Notes: generated by a model not told the origin, from the letters alone. A DNA stretch of 64,000 nucleotides from Marasmius tenuissimus (GCA_029532415.1 JAQOTA010000047.1:930001-994000), one strand, 5' to 3'. Positions 24,026 to 35,985 are shown, counted from the first letter of the stretch. Made by a program: numbers and translations.

Positions 24026-24661
24026 TTACTGCTCGGCAGTGTCGTCCATTAAGTCGAGATGGAATTGTCTCCAGTCCAGCGTCCCGGGGTCCGAGCCGCC
24101 GTCACTGGAGTCGCCGTCTGACCATTCGTCTGATAGCGTGATTTCCTCGAGTTCCTCGCTCAACTCGTCCGCGAAACGTTCGAGTTTCTCTGCGTAGGAC
24201 GACACGGAGTAAACAGAAGATCGCTGATAGTTATTAGCATGAGATGCGGGTAATGTATGGATAGAGGTAGGTCTGTCCCGGCGTGATGGAGTGTTGTCGT
24301 TGGAAGATGATGATAGGGAGAGGAAGGAAAATCGTTTCGTGCGGTTGCTCCTGGGAGAGCCGGGGGAGCCCATGAAATACGACGGAGAATCTGTGAGGTC
24401 GAGGTCGATGAAGAAAGATGATGATTGGGGGGAGGCACTGAAGGGGTCAATCGAGTGGTATTGCGGAGAAGGTTCGGCTCTGGAGCGACGATTAATCCAT
24501 TATGCAAAGACGATAGTGCCGCCAAATACATACCGAGTGCGAGCTGATGTTGTACGAGCGCATTTGGGGCTCGTAGCAGCCGTTGACCAAGCATCGGCCT
24601 CGATGAATGAGGAATGCCTTCTGCTCTCTCTCTTGCACTTTTGTGCGTTGGAGGAACTCAT
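24026..24661 (-). CDS. Ser-rich hypothetical protein with acidic helical C-terminus
   Basis: Two exons join across an intron at about 24535-24478. The first includes MSSSNAQKCKRESRRHSSF. The second has SSSFFIDLDLTDSPSYFMGS, KRFSFLSLSSSSND, YAEKLERFADELSEELEEIT, LDWRQFHLDL and ends MDDTAEQ. The basic, Ser/Arg-rich N-half and acidic helix suggest a soluble regulatory or scaffold protein. The frame extends upstream of 24661 to about 24817 without an ATG, so a further 5' exon is likely. I do not recognise the family. Confidence 0.5.
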
Positions 24662-25798
24662 CGACAATTTGCCGAAGAACTCGACGACAGAGTTTCGCCT
24701 ACTGGTCTTCGACGAGGACGGCGGCCGCAAGGTGCTCGAAAGAGGTGAAGGCTTGGGATCCTTCCTCAGGCTGTGCCTGCGCCCACTGAGCGTAGGGTGA
24801 GCTGTAAGGTACGTCACGCTTATGAACCAAGCACTTACGGGAAAGAATAGGTGGGCGGTGCAGTGGCCAATGGCTTCTCAGAAGGGCATCGGCTGCAGAT
24901 GGCACGATAGCCCGAGAAAAAGAAAGCGGAGTAACCACCACGGCTCTGGTGACTCTGCATCCTGGCCAGGGAGGAGAATTGACAGGGTCATTAGACGCAC
25001 TGCGGCTTATATGTAAGTGCCTGTTGTGGGATCGCGTAAGTGGATTTGATTCGTTGGCTGTGATAACATGATCATCACAGAATACCAGGGAGGCGCCCCA
25101 TCCGTCGCGGATTGAAACCGATAAATCCTGCCACAACCTCTCTATTCCCACCTGGAGCCCCTGGACCAGACTAAAAAGGGAGTAACTTTCGTGCCGTGCG
25201 TGACTCGCCTCCCTGTGTCAACAATGCATGACAATCAAGAGCAGTGGGGGAAAAGAAGTTGCGGGAACGAATATAACACAGGATCCATCGAAAGAGTGAT
25301 CTGCTCCTGCTGTTGAGCATTGATACATCCAAAACCTTTAGACGACCGTCACTGCATTACGATTCAATGGCAAAAATGGATAGAAACGCTATGGGGACGA
25401 ACGGTGGGGGATACTCAGGACTATGGGAGACCGCCCGTATCCCATCTCAAGTCCATTATCGTCGAAATAGACCAAGGGTAACGAGGACTGGGGTTGACCA
25501 CAGCGAATATGTTCTCATCACGGTCGTCGGTTTCAACACCGGTTTTTGGAGGTTCCCATCACTTCGTTCTTGCACAGCGGACCGAAAGCGTGATTCTTTC
25601 TTTATTGAAACCACATATAGGACTGAGTGTCATTGATACTGGGTACTTGATCGACGTAAACCGGGAAGCCGTTACAGCCAAGATGATGAGATGTGTCTGC
25701 ATGAGGTTATGTGAATTCTGAAAAGCTATAACATTGCAACAAAGCAGAACAGACATGTTCCGAGAAAACGAGCTGAAACTCGGACTTACCGGAATCTA
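24662..25798. other. Intergenic, 5' side of the Ser-rich gene
   Basis: The in-frame extension to about 24817 may belong to the Ser-rich gene. A minus-strand frame at 24699-25151 has no family features. The rest is featureless. Confidence 0.4.
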
Positions 25799-26169
25799 TC
25801 ATCTTCGAGCGTTCTGAGCCTGTGTATTTGCCTGAGCAAGCCTATCTTTCTGAGCTTCAGCTATTACTCTCCGTTGATTGAAGTACTCAATCTGCCAATG
25901 TCATTGCCAGTCCAGCTCGTAGTGAGAACTTTGATTCGTCGCAGAAGAGAAATCAAGGCACGTACCCAGCTCTTGGCACAATTCTTTTCATAGACTTGAT
26001 TCTCTGATGAACAGACCCCTTGACTTCGTTCGTCACCGGGCTTTATGATCCCTGCTTTATCCAGACACGCAAAATACGCGTCTCTGGTTTCCCAGCACTT
26101 CTGCCGGTCGTGTCGAGAGGGCGCTTTTAAGTCTTCTTCTTCTGTCTTGGAGGAGCTAAACGGCCACAT
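25799..26169 (-). CDS. COA6: Cytochrome c oxidase assembly factor COA6
   Basis: Exon 1 (26169-25966) starts MWPFSSSKTEEEDLKAPSRH and carries the twin-cysteine helices: C-X9-C in CWETRDAYFAC and C-X10-C in CSSENQVYEKNC. Exon 2 (25891-25799) is IEYFNQRRVIAEAQKDRLAQ plus a short tail ending NARR. The length of about 98 residues fits the family. COA6 works in the mitochondrial intermembrane space, helping to load copper into Cox2 while its cysteine pairs are oxidised by the Mia40 route. The ATG at 26169 is preferred because the frame upstream offers no other ATG. The CTR copper importer at 49.5 kb acts in the same copper supply, though the two are not linked as a cluster. Confidence 0.93.
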
Positions 26170-28636
26170 GGACTTCGAGCTTTGAGATTGACAAGGTGTC
26201 CTGAACTGGAGAGAAGCGCGTTGAGGGAGAAAGCCGCAGGGAGTCAAGATTGACTGCTGATGTAATATCTCAATTCACACCGACCATACCGAGGAAGAAT
26301 CAAGATGATTAAGTCTTCCCTTGGTCTAGTAGCTTGGGCTCTCACGCACTTTAGCTTACTAGTAGATCTCAGCAAGGTCCAATCTACTTCGACACATCCA
26401 GTTCGGCTTTCAAAGGTGTGTTCGTAGGGCATTGGTACAAGTTCAGGTACTTATGGCGGGATTAGTACTCGCCTTCAATGACACAACCCGTTACAGCCCG
26501 TCTTGCCCGCGTCCTAGTAGCTCGGAGATGAGACTAAAGGGTCCGTTCGGTTCAGAGAAGCCTCTTCAATCATCAGGTGGTTTTCTGAAAGCGTCATACT
26601 ATGATAACAAATCTGCGGTCTGTCTCCGACAGCCCCAAGTGGCATACGAAATCCCTGGCCCACGTTCCCGTACCACCTCTTCATCTATCTGCCAGATTGA
26701 GGTCTTGCATGAGAACATTCCAAGAGTTCTCGCTACATTCCCATGAAGCCTAACGACCGTTCAAGCTTCTTCGGACCTGGTGATCTTCATAGTCAGGCCG
26801 GTCTAGTGGAATTAGGATCAGGCAGACGTACGCACCTACAAGTATGTCAATGTACCTTTCTCATTCCGGACATGCCTATCACGTATGCTACTCATACCCC
26901 GGTAGATGGTACTGGCGCCTCCAGAACCAAAATAAGTGGGCTTTGACAGCTCCAATCACTGGCCGTGGGCTGTCGTGATAGTTCCCAGCTTAAACGTCTC
27001 AAAAGGGCTAGTCCAGAGCGGCCTCACAAATCACCATCACGATGATCCGAGCTTTTGAGGCAGCACCTGAAATAGAGAGGCAGTAGCGTTTGGATGTCAG
27101 AGAGACGATACTCCCAAAGACGGTATTTGTAGCGAGATGCTCGAGTCATGGGTCCAAGGAGTCCCATTAAGTGATGCGAAGTACGAAACTTCCTGCCACA
27201 GACAGAAATGATACCAAACTGTGCACAACTGGATGCGGGCAGAGTCCCATATGTCCAGCAGTTCTCTGAGTTCGTGGCTGCGTCGAGACGTGCCGTACGG
27301 AACGTCATGGCAAGGGTTCCTCAAACGACAAACGTCAAAAATAGCTTTGCAAGGAGCTCGATCGTCGCATGGCGACGGGCTGCGATGCCCGGGAGATATG
27401 TGGCTGAGACGTGGAGAGGATGTGGGAGACACGACGGCAGTACTAATAATCAGCGGTTCACCTAGGAGGCCTGAAGGATAGATCCCAGTGAGGTTAGTGT
27501 CTTCTTCTAATCATTTCTTAGCACCACGTACCTAAGTGCAACACTCAGATCAGCCTCCTGGCTTTCGACTGGTCCCTGCGCCAAGAAACACCCCAGCACG
27601 TCGTTTCAACAATCTCGGAAGAACTTGAAATAAGCTGCCTAGCCTCTCGCAGATCCACCTACTCAGCGCTGTGATGGTCGTGATGCTCTTAAGCTTGAGA
27701 GAGTTGGAATGTACAGCGCGTGAGCGGAGTACTAGTCGCGCAAGCTGAGATCAAGAATCAGCATCAGGATCCGAGGTGTTCATAGCCCCAGACCCCATAA
27801 TCGCTACGGACCCAGGAATACAGGGACCCTCGCGCTTGGGGAAATGATATCCCCTGATATCCCCACCAAACACGCCAATAGCGAGGGTGCGCCCCAGATC
27901 ACAAAGCGTAGGAACCACCCGGGGCTATCGAGCGCTGGGACTTGCTCAAGCTCTGGGATGCTGTAGTGTTCCTCATTGAGTGGTACACTGCCGGCGAGTT
28001 TTTCATTCTAGTTGCGGAGAACAAAAATCACGTTTAGAGTAATCCCGTTCCGGGATACGAACGGTGGCGAGGTCTCAATATTCAATACCAAAGGAGTTGT
28101 GATCAAGGGAGCCGCAGTGATCCCATGGAGTCTTGCATTGTTCTCCTAGTCCGAGTTTGTACCTCACAGAGGACCCCGCGGGATCTAAATTAAGCTCTTC
28201 GGATACTTCCAGCCTATGGAAACACAAGAATAGCCAAGTGAGCTGCTCGAGAGACGACCTTGCATCACTTGCAAAGACTCGGAGCGCGATCCAGATCCAG
28301 TGTCAATATCCGTTGAATCACAAAGTAGGGTTTGCCTAGCAATTCCACCGACGTCATAGGAGTCGAGGATGAAACGAGCCGAGGAGCTGGGGTATTCTAG
28401 TGGTCTTGTCCAGTGATGAGGAAAGCAATCAGTTTGAACATGGACGTTCAACGTTCAGGATGAAGCAAGAATGTTTCTGAAGTCGACCTGTGGGCGGTAC
28501 ACCGGGCCGCTTTGTTTGTTTCTCACGCCCCAGCCAATCAGCTGCTACGCGCATCATTGCAGACGCATTCCTTGCCACGTCTCTGAACCTCCTCCTTTAA
28601 CGTGTTTCTTCACCTTCATTCACGACGACAACGACC
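26170..28636. other. Long stretch without a recognised gene
   Basis: Short frames occur on both strands, the best being a minus-strand frame at 27097-27432 (RELLDIWDSARIQLCTVWYH). No chain of exons can be built. A self-complementary patch lies near 27815-27895 (CCTCGC...GCGAGG around a GATATCCCC palindrome). The last 100 bases are the GET2 promoter and 5' UTR. Confidence 0.4.
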
Positions 28637-29900
28637 ATGTCTGCTGCAGAAAAGGCTGCAGCTCGTCGCAAAGCTATCCTCAGCAGAGGTAACGACCGTC
28701 TGGCCAAACTCACGACGTCAGCAAGAGGAGAAGATGCACCGGCTTACAGGCGTGATGAAAGTGCGTTTTTCCCCCGTCGTTACTACTTTCACATAGAGTA
28801 TGGCTTTAACTGGGACTTTGTATTTGGGTGCATAGGTCCACCAGTAGCTTCACATTCATCAAATGTTCGCAACTTTGTCGGAGAAGAGTCGATTATGCCA
28901 ACTCCGCCTGCTCGGGCATCACCCAGTCCTGCCCCTTCACCATTATCTCAGAGTCAGAACCATTCATCTCCTTCGTCATCTTTTACCGCACCGGATCCTT
29001 CGGTGTGGTCCGAAGAGCAGCAACAACAACTTTTGCAAGCTCTGATGGGAGGATTTGGCGGTGGAATGGCAATGGGAGGACCCAATTCATCTTCACCGGG
29101 ACAACCTACTATTGGAGAAGTGCCTGGAGCACCTCAGATACCTCCATCACTTGCAGACAATCCTCTTGCCGCGATGCTCTTCGGTGCAGCCGGGGGGCAG
29201 GGTGCGAATGGTGGCATGCCGCCTTTCCCTCCACCTGGAATGGGATTAGGGAAGGGAGCACCTTCGAACGGAGGTGCTGGAACTCAAGTACAGACGAAAA
29301 AGCGGTCCAAATTCCAGAAGTTGATGCCTTTGGTGCATATGGTGGCAATCTGGGCTTTGTTGGCGTATTTTGTGGTGGTGAGAGAACCGGAAGCACACGC
29401 GTCGGTGAGAGGAGAAGCAGCTTCGTTGGGTAGTAGGATAGATTGGACCGGACTGTGGAGAAGATGGGCAGATCTGGCCCACAAAAGTCCCCAGGCGACG
29501 ATACAGACACAAGGCTGGACAATTGCTGTTCTCGTGCGTGTTTGCTATCTTCATCAAATGAGGTCGCAATCTAATCTTTGGCTTAGCCATTTTTTTGGGC
29601 CTTCATGACTCTTCAGATTGCCCTTCATTCTACGCGAATCTTTTACGGATTCGTGAGTTCTGTCACTATTGTTATACCTTTATCACGTATCCCTGATGAT
29701 CCTTCCTCGTATCCTAGGACACTGCCCAACCACCAGCACTGCTTGCGATGGTGCTCCCTCAGCTCCCGCCACCCTTTCCGGCTCTCATTGTGAATGCCTT
29801 CAAGTACATCCAGATGGGATCAATATTACTTGATGACATTGCGATACTAGCCGTTGGGACAGGTTTTGTGATTTGGATCGCCGGACTCTTCAGTTCGTGA
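28637..29900 (+). CDS. GET2: GET complex subunit GET2-like (tail-anchored protein insertion receptor)
   Basis: Four exons (28637-28760, 28836-29533, 29587-29652, 29718-29900) join in frame into 356 residues. The N-terminus MSAAEKAAARRKAILSRGND is the basic helix that in Get2/CAML proteins captures the Get3 ATPase. A low-complexity Pro/Ser/Gly linker follows. Three membrane spans come next: MPLVHMVAIWALLAYFVVV, FFWAFMTLQIALHSTRIFY (across introns) and ILLDDIAILAVGTGFVIWIA. With Get1 it forms the endoplasmic reticulum receptor that inserts tail-anchored proteins. Length, topology and the positive N-terminus fit the fungal family. Confidence 0.9.
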
Positions 29901-31313
29901 TTGTACACTTTCTTCGTGTTGTTTCAATAGGTTTCAATAGAGGACGATTCTCGATTCGAATCGCATAGTCACGGTGCCCCATCGATGGATTTGGTCTGAA
30001 CGTTTTTGCCCTGATTAGGAGGCGAAGTTGTGCTGTGTGCTTGGGTTGTGAAACGGCAATCCCTCGATGGGCTCAAATCTCAAGGCCCGTTTCACCTCTA
30101 CTCTTCTTGGGCTATGGAATTAGCAGTTCTCACTCCAAATGGGCGATTCCCGAACGGGGTGGCTCCTCCATTGCAGAGCAATGCGCGTATGTCCTCATCC
30201 GCATTGGGATCAGAGTGTCTCTCGTCGACGTCGCACAAGTGGAGGGAGTCCGCAACGATATGCGCATTGACGTTGAAGTGTTCACCGTCAGAGTACAGGG
30301 AGCCGGGTTTTCCTAGCGCACATAAGTATAATAGCTTCTATCGACATTGTAGATCATAATGAAGCTGATAGCCACAACGTTAAAATTACATACTTATGAT
30401 CACAGATGGTATCCGACGAAACTGAGATGAATTCGGGGGAACAAGAATGGTGATGATATAACGAAGTGACCTCACGTCTGGTCTCGCTCTCGGGGCCATC
30501 GTTCTGGAGTAACGAGTTCAGAATGTGCTTCAATAACTGGTTTCCCTCCGACAGCCCTCGGATGTCCGCTGGTGAGGAGACTTGCTTTATTCAGAGGCGT
30601 GCCTCCTATTGGACCGATGGTGGACTCGCACTGTACACGTTTGTCGCTGTGCGTCTTTTGAGCGTCATAAAACATGTTCTCGCGAGTGATTTGGGAGAAA
30701 GTGGGAAGATTGTCAAACCGATCGCAGTCCATATCCCTTTTTGAGTCCCCGTACGTAGCACCGCGTCTTATGCGGGAGGTTTCACATCTCCAACTTGATG
30801 GTGACTTTCTAAATGCAGCTGGGAGTGGCGAGGACGTCCTGAGATGATAAGAACAGCCATTCATCCCGTCTTTGAAGCTTAACTACGGAGTCGGCGCTCT
30901 AAGCATTGCGGACGATCAATCGTCGAATGGAAGTCAAATAGAAGTTACGTTTGTTTGATTAGACTTGCAAGATTGTACAGGTGGAAGGTTGTTATAATAC
31001 GCAACTCCACAGCAACCCAGTTCTGACTTCGTCAGAGTGGTGGAGGCTCCATAACGAGACGAACAATGAAGTCAGCTTGGAGGTAGTCGAAACAGTGTAC
31101 GACATAGTACCGTCCCAATAGTGGGCCTTCCTGAGTGGGAGTGTATCTATACATTGCACCCATTGCCTGTTTAACAATTGCAAGGGATCCTGGTTGTACA
31201 CAGAATTACAAACGGCGTCGCACGCCGGAAACAAGAAGTGACAATACAGCTGAGTGAAGATCCCACAGTTAGTTCCCTTCCCAACGTGATGGCAAACGGT
31301 TCTTACTAGGGTA
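29901..31313. other. No recognised gene; weak minus-strand frames
   Basis: A minus-strand ATG frame at 30472-30864 (130 residues, MNGCSYHLRTSSPLPAAFRK) and another at about 30060-30330 (YSDGEHFNVNAHIVADSLHL) look protein-like but match no family known to me and cannot be joined. They may be an unknown gene or relics. Confidence 0.35.
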
Positions 31314-31966
31314 CTAAACTCCGATGGACTGGAATCCCATATCTTTCAGGTAATTGTCGACTGCAGCGCGTTGTCGGTTTAACGCTCCAAGATAATCACC
31401 CTTGGCTAACAAGCTGCAAATAGGTTTGTGTTCTTTCCAATGATCCTGTTGACACTACAGAGATAGCAAATTAGAATGCCTTCCTCAACGTGAGTCTGCA
31501 TTCGATTGAGAAAACGCACCTGTCTCGAACAATAAAACGTCTTCTTGCACTTGCTACACCTCTGAAACCTAGGTTCTCCGAGGTTTTCCCAAGCCTCACA
31601 TTTCGCGCAGTTGCTGATCCACTGAGAGGGTGGGAGAACTACCTCTACCAATGGAATCTGCACGTAGCCTTGGGGATGCACTACCCCAGTTCTTCTAATA
31701 ATCCCATTCGCTTCCAATTTTTCAAGTACGCCCGCATTTTCAGAGTAATTCTTGAGCGAGAATACATGATTCCCGGAGGGCGACGGTTTCGGTTGAGGGT
31801 CCGCTTGGGCGACGACAGTGAGGTTCATGAACTCTCGTGGTTCATATTTGTCGGTGGAGTCGACAGTGACGAGGTGCCAATGAGTGGGAAGCTTGTGGCC
31901 TATGGCGACCTTTTTGGTTCCTCCAAGAAATTCGAGGTCGAGAGTGCGAATCGACGCGTCAGCCAT
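31314..31966 (-). CDS. MYND zinc-finger protein
   Basis: Exon 1 (31966-31520) begins MADASIRTLDLEFLGGTKK and ends in CAKCEAW...CSKCKKTFYCSRQ. Exon 2 (31454-31314) begins CQQDHWKEHKPICSLLAKGD and ends DNYLKDMGFQSIGV. Joined, all MYND zinc ligands are present (C-x2-C, C-x2-C, YC..C, H, H..C). The total is 195 residues in frame. The acceptor at 31454 is chosen over a later AG because only this choice restores the CQ of the finger. MYND fingers bind proline-rich partners. Its N-terminal two thirds match nothing I know. It is divergently arranged with EF-hand copy 2. Confidence 0.88.
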
Positions 31967-32031
31967 GGTGGTGGTACTGGTTTGAGTTTGGGCGCTTAGC
32001 TAATCGAGGAGTCAGGACGGAGGCGTATTGT

Positions 32032-32100
32032 TGGCCGAAAAAGGCAATTGAAGGTTGGGACTTGACACCCACAAGGACCCACGCATTGACCAAGTTCATC
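32032..32100. repeat. Upstream segment shared with 6621-6690
   Basis: Sister of the 6621-6690 segment (GGCCGAAAAAGGCAAT, CTTGACACCCACAAGGAC). It lies between the MYND gene start and EF-hand copy 2. Confidence 0.75.
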
Positions 32101-32288
32101 CTTGCTCCCAACTCCCAACCTCCAAATCCGCACGTATCTGTTTACTGACGAGAGCGACACATACGCCATATCCCTTCCCTTTCAAAAGTCATATACATAT
32201 GTGCGTATGTGCAACATGACGTGTGGGCGCTCCCTGGTCGTCACAAGAACTTGAAGAGCAGCGCTACCACCTTGCGTAGGCCTTTACC

Positions 32289-33579
32289 ATGAGCGACGAA
32301 GATCCGCAAGGCTTGAAGAGGGACTTAGGACCCAATTGTACGTATATCGCCATCGATTGTGACTTTACCTGTAACATGTCGAAGGAGAGAAAGCTGGCTC
32401 GGACGAATCAGAAAAATATTCGAAAATCAAGAGCAAGCCGAACAATTTCGTGGAATCCAGCGAAGTGCTCTTGAAGGTATTGAAGGAAGCTCAGGGCATT
32501 CATCCGTTCATCGCTAGGCCACCCACGGTACCAATCTTGAAAACCTCTGTTGATTTTGACTCGTCTTCAGGTGTTGTAATCGCATTCAAGGCTGTGATCA
32601 GATTGGAATTGGAGCGACGCGAGAACGATGACAAGGTCATGTTTTTGCTGATCAAAATTCAAGATATGATGGGGATTCTTGTGCAGTAAGTGATTGACCT
32701 TCGTTATACCTCATATCGGCACTGACTGGCTTCAATACAGACTACATGTAATTACGCCCGGCACAAAGGCTGGAAACCAGCCTGACACGGTCGAAAACAG
32801 ACTTGCTTCACTCTCAGTCTGCGTCGAGATCAAGGTAGATATCAAGAAATGCGGGAATTGGTGTGACACCTATTCGAAGAAGAGGTTTTTAGGTGCGTTG
32901 CAAAACTTCCTGGGAGTCAATAATGACTAACCTGATATATCCACAGTAAAGATTCTTGAGGGTCCAATCTACGAGCTTCGGCTGGCCGAGGTGGGCGAAA
33001 ATATCGACGGACGCCAGAAAGAGCTACAATTTGCATTGGCCATGTTTACTGCAGACGGCGTTCAAACTCTGAAAGTTGGCGTGCCATCGGCGGAGGAGAT
33101 CGTCAACATGCTGTCGCTATTTCAGATGTCGCGGTCTCCGTTGGAGCGGAAGTTGGTGGATTTCGTCGAGCCGAAGGGTGGTGCAGCGAGATGTATGGAG
33201 GACAAGACACTTTTGGAAGAGTTGATTGACATGCGTCGCGAGTGCGCGTTCTAGTCTTCATTACACTCAAAGGCTCTGACATGGTTCTTTCAACAGCCGC
33301 TCTTCGCAGCAAGGAACACAACAGAGCAAGCCTACGAAACTGGTCTCCAAAAGACCGGGACAGATACTCCGAGGTGGTGCTGACTACGAAACTTACATCC
33401 CTGTTCCCGCCCTGCCCTCCCTCTGAAACCCCCCGGGCTACAAAGGCGATGGATACGACAAGGTTGACTCAAGAACTCAAGCGCGAAAGCTGCAGAAAAG
33501 ACCGTTAAAACGCGAACTCGAACTAAACGCCGACGAGGATACTCAACGGAACGTAGCTGTTTTCACCCGAAGACTCTGA
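32289..33579 (+). pseudogene. Truncated paralogue of the EF-hand gene (copy 2)
   Basis: Exons align with copy 1 in order: MSDEDPQGLKRDLGPN, VLLKVLKEAQGIHPFIA, VVIAFKAVIRLELERREN, DMMGILVQ, VKILEGPIYELRLAEVGENI, LFQMSRSPLERKLVDFVE and LLEELIDMRRE. After that the frame reads YIPVPALPSL, then a TGA at about 33424-33426, then continues NPPGYKGDGYDKVDSRTQ and NADEDTQRNVAVFTRRL to a stop at 33579. The post-stop part matches PPGFEEVDS and LNMEVFARKF of copy 1. The gene is therefore an eroding copy rather than a differently spliced one. Nothing matching the EF-hand or ZZ-like part follows. A short protein with only the helical N-domain could still be made. Confidence 0.8.
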
Positions 33580-34429
33580 AGGTGTCTTCCCTGCTCAGCT
33601 CTCTTCCGAAAGTGGGGAAGCGGCGGCCCAGCTGCATCCTGGCTCAACTCGACCGCTGTCGCCCAGGGCCAATACGGCTATGTCCTCGCCTTAACGGGAG
33701 TTGTGGCTACAATCAATACCTTCTTCCTGTCATGTTTTTCTGCGCCAATTAGGCATGGGCAATTGTATTATCCTTCAAAAGCTTCTACCCGCGAAGGTTG
33801 TATTGGGGACGTTACTTGAATACCTCCCGATTCAGCAGACAAGACCCTAGTGCTGTGGCACCTTATCGTCGGTGGCGTTCCCCATCCGGAACCTAACGAT
33901 ACTATGAAACCTCAAGGCTTATCTGCCAACCTTCTGTCTGCAGGTCAGTCGAGGTTCAAGTTCCCCGCAGTTAATACATACTAAGGCACAAGTTATAGCA
34001 ATACGCTGAAGACTTCAATGAGCGACGGCTTCTTGTGTTATCATTCTCGACCCTGATACCTAAATGACCGACCTGTCACCATGTGGGTATTACAATTGTC
34101 AACCAATTTTGCGCAATCAACTAAAATGACGCGAACTTTGAAGGGATTAGGTGCTTGATCACATATAAGAGCGTGAATGAGCACGCAATTCACCGTTTGA
34201 TTCCTTTACACAAACTTACCGGGCTCTACGAGCATCCTGTTGAATGTAGGTATCTTGTTTTAGTCGGGTTCAGCTCAACGTTCAAGCTGACAGTATCACC
34301 CCTCCATTCTCAGAACCGCAGACGTGGCCATTTCACGCGTTATAAAGTGCTCGCGCAGCCCGTCTATTACCCAAGAGCAATCCAACGTCTCCCTCCTGCA
34401 ACCGAAATCAAACAGACCCTCCACCGACC
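33580..34429. other. Intergenic, promoter side of the F-box gene
   Basis: No coding sequence recognised. No match to the missing 3' half of the EF-hand gene was seen. Confidence 0.5.
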
Positions 34430-35569
34430 ATGGCTACTTCTAGCTGCCTAGTTGATTTTCCTACCGAAATCCTCCTACTCATCTTCAAGGAGGCATCCAC
34501 AATTGGTTATCGCACCGACATCTCCTCCAAAAACCTTTGTGGACCTTCGCCGACACCGCCCTCCTCGACTCAGTCGCTCTCCCATCACCCATTGCAGCCC
34601 ACACCCTTGAATATCGCAGGGGTGTGTTTGCGGTGGCGCGAAATCACACTCAACACGCCGCAATTATGGTCATCGTTCGCGTTATCGTTGGATCCCGATC
34701 GGCTTGGCACGCATCTAGCACTGTATCGACTTGGGTTATACCTATCCCGGTCAAAGGACAGCCCACTAATGATTCGGGTCCATGGATCATTGGAAGGAAC
34801 CTCGGACGTACCAGGCGTAGACGTACTTATCCGCAAGTTGTGCGGGTCTATAGGGCGTTGGAAAGCTCTAGACGTAACGAACACGTCCCTGCCTGAAGGC
34901 TGGGATAGTATGTTCCAGTCATTCTTCCAGCTTCTGGGTGCTTCAAAACTGGACCTTAAGCCCCAACTTCTATCCTCACTGACCCTCAGTGAGCCACTTC
35001 ATACTGACAACTACAAAGCGACATCGTCGGGCTCGAAGGCTAGTCCGTTCGATACGCTATTCCTGGGCATAACCTCTCTTACCGTCACGCCTCGTCTTCA
35101 CCTCCACCGTCTATGGCATGGGGGGCTATTGAACCGTTGTTCCGCTACCCTCACCGACCTGACGATCGAGTTGCTTGGTGTCCCGAACGAGACCAGTCTG
35201 TATCACTGGCAAGTCCTCCCCTCCCTTCGTTCCCTCACGGTAGTCGTGAAATGGCGAAGAGGGAGTCCCAAGGATGCTTTAACGTCAATATTCGTTGGGT
35301 TGATATGTCCCGAGTTGAAGAAAATGGAACTGAGGATCGAGATGGAGGAACCCTCCAAGTTGGCTTACTGGCCCGGACCGGTGGCACTTGAGTTCCTATC
35401 TGCCGTTGGGCTGCCGCTAGGCGTCGATCGTGACCAAGTGAGGGAGGAAGAGTTAGAGGGAGGTGGGCTGGAAGAGTTATTATTAGTAGACGTGAAGATG
35501 AGTGCTCAGGAATTGGCTGATCTCAGGGAGGCCGTGCCAGGAGCGAGGATATATATGAAGTCGATGTAA
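34430..35569 (+). CDS. F-box protein
   Basis: A single open frame of 379 residues from the ATG at 34430. The F-box is LVDFPTEILLLIFKEAS followed by NIAGVCLRWREITLNTPQLW, interrupted by a 35-residue Pro/Ser insert. The rest shows irregular leucine-rich stretches (LFLGITSLTVTPRLHLHRLW, LTDLTIELLGV, LPSLRSLTVVV) typical of the large Agaricomycete F-box/LRR-like family. Such proteins recruit substrates to SCF ubiquitin ligases through Skp1. The substrate is unknown. The lack of introns is normal for this family. Confidence 0.85.
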   Translation: MATSSCLVDFPTEILLLIFKEASTIGYRTDISSKNLCGPSPTPPSSTQSLSHHPLQPTPLNIAGVCLRWREITLNTPQLWSSFALSLDPDRLGTHLALYRLGLYLSRSKDSPLMIRVHGSLEGTSDVPGVDVLIRKLCGSIGRWKALDVTNTSLPEGWDSMFQSFFQLLGASKLDLKPQLLSSLTLSEPLHTDNYKATSSGSKASPFDTLFLGITSLTVTPRLHLHRLWHGGLLNRCSATLTDLTIELLGVPNETSLYHWQVLPSLRSLTVVVKWRRGSPKDALTSIFVGLICPELKKMELRIEMEEPSKLAYWPGPVALEFLSAVGLPLGVDRDQVREEELEGGGLEELLLVDVKMSAQELADLREAVPGARIYMKSM

Positions 35570-35911
35570 ATGGTTTGACGGCGATGGGTAAAGTGAAACA
35601 ATGAATGACACGAGGTCGCGCTTATTTTGATCTATTAGTATGTCTCCCTGAAGGGCTCTAGGTAAGTGCCCGCAGCCGTAAGAGTCAGCCTAGGGGAGAC
35701 TAGGCTCTAGGTACCTGCCTCATACATACATACGTGAACAGCCTGTGGTTGATCACAAAGGCCTGAAGGTGTTTGTGGACGCGTGCTTTGCAGTACTCCC
35801 GACACAGTCCCTACAATTTGGATCTCTGAATTATACACTGTGAGCCCGCTGGCGCAGCCGCCTGATTGTCGGACTAGACCTAGGGAGAAAAAATCACCTA
35901 AGCTACTCCAA
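35570..35911. other. Intergenic, no gene recognised
   Basis: 3' flank of the F-box gene. It has a diverged repeated phrase (CTAGGTAAGTGCC.../CTAGGTACCTGCC near 35660-35720), with nothing else visible. Confidence 0.5.
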
Positions 35912-35985
35912 TGGCCAACGTGGGGATCGAACCCAAGACCTTCGCGTTATTAGCACGACGCTCTAACCAACTGAGCTAGTCGGCC
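35912..35985 (-). tRNA. tRNA-Ile (anticodon AAT)
   Basis: A 74-base cloverleaf without intron. The acceptor stem GGCCGAC pairs with GTTGGCC and the discriminator is A. The D arm is GCTCAGTTGGTTAGAGC. The anticodon arm TCGTG-CTAATAA-CGCGA gives AAT. The T arm contains TTCGATC. The outermost T-stem pair is T opposite C, a mismatch where most tRNAs pair, so this copy may be slightly degraded or edited. A and B box promoter elements are present inside the gene as usual. Confidence 0.95.

Noticed and set aside
24291..24800. 169-residue plus-strand frame
   Set aside because: Antisense to the Ser-rich minus-strand gene, whose two exons join in frame. The plus frame looks like a shadow of TCN-rich codons.
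26170..26247. N-terminal extension of COA6 to 26247
   Set aside because: It would start at TTG. The ATG at 26169 gives the normal COA6 length.
27815..27895. Possible hairpin or terminator-like structure
   Set aside because: Arms are short and imperfect and no adjacent gene would use it. Likely chance.
28828..29433. 201-residue frame overlapping GET2
   Set aside because: Out-of-frame shadow of the GET2 exon. The GET2 frame has the membrane spans and consistent splice joins.
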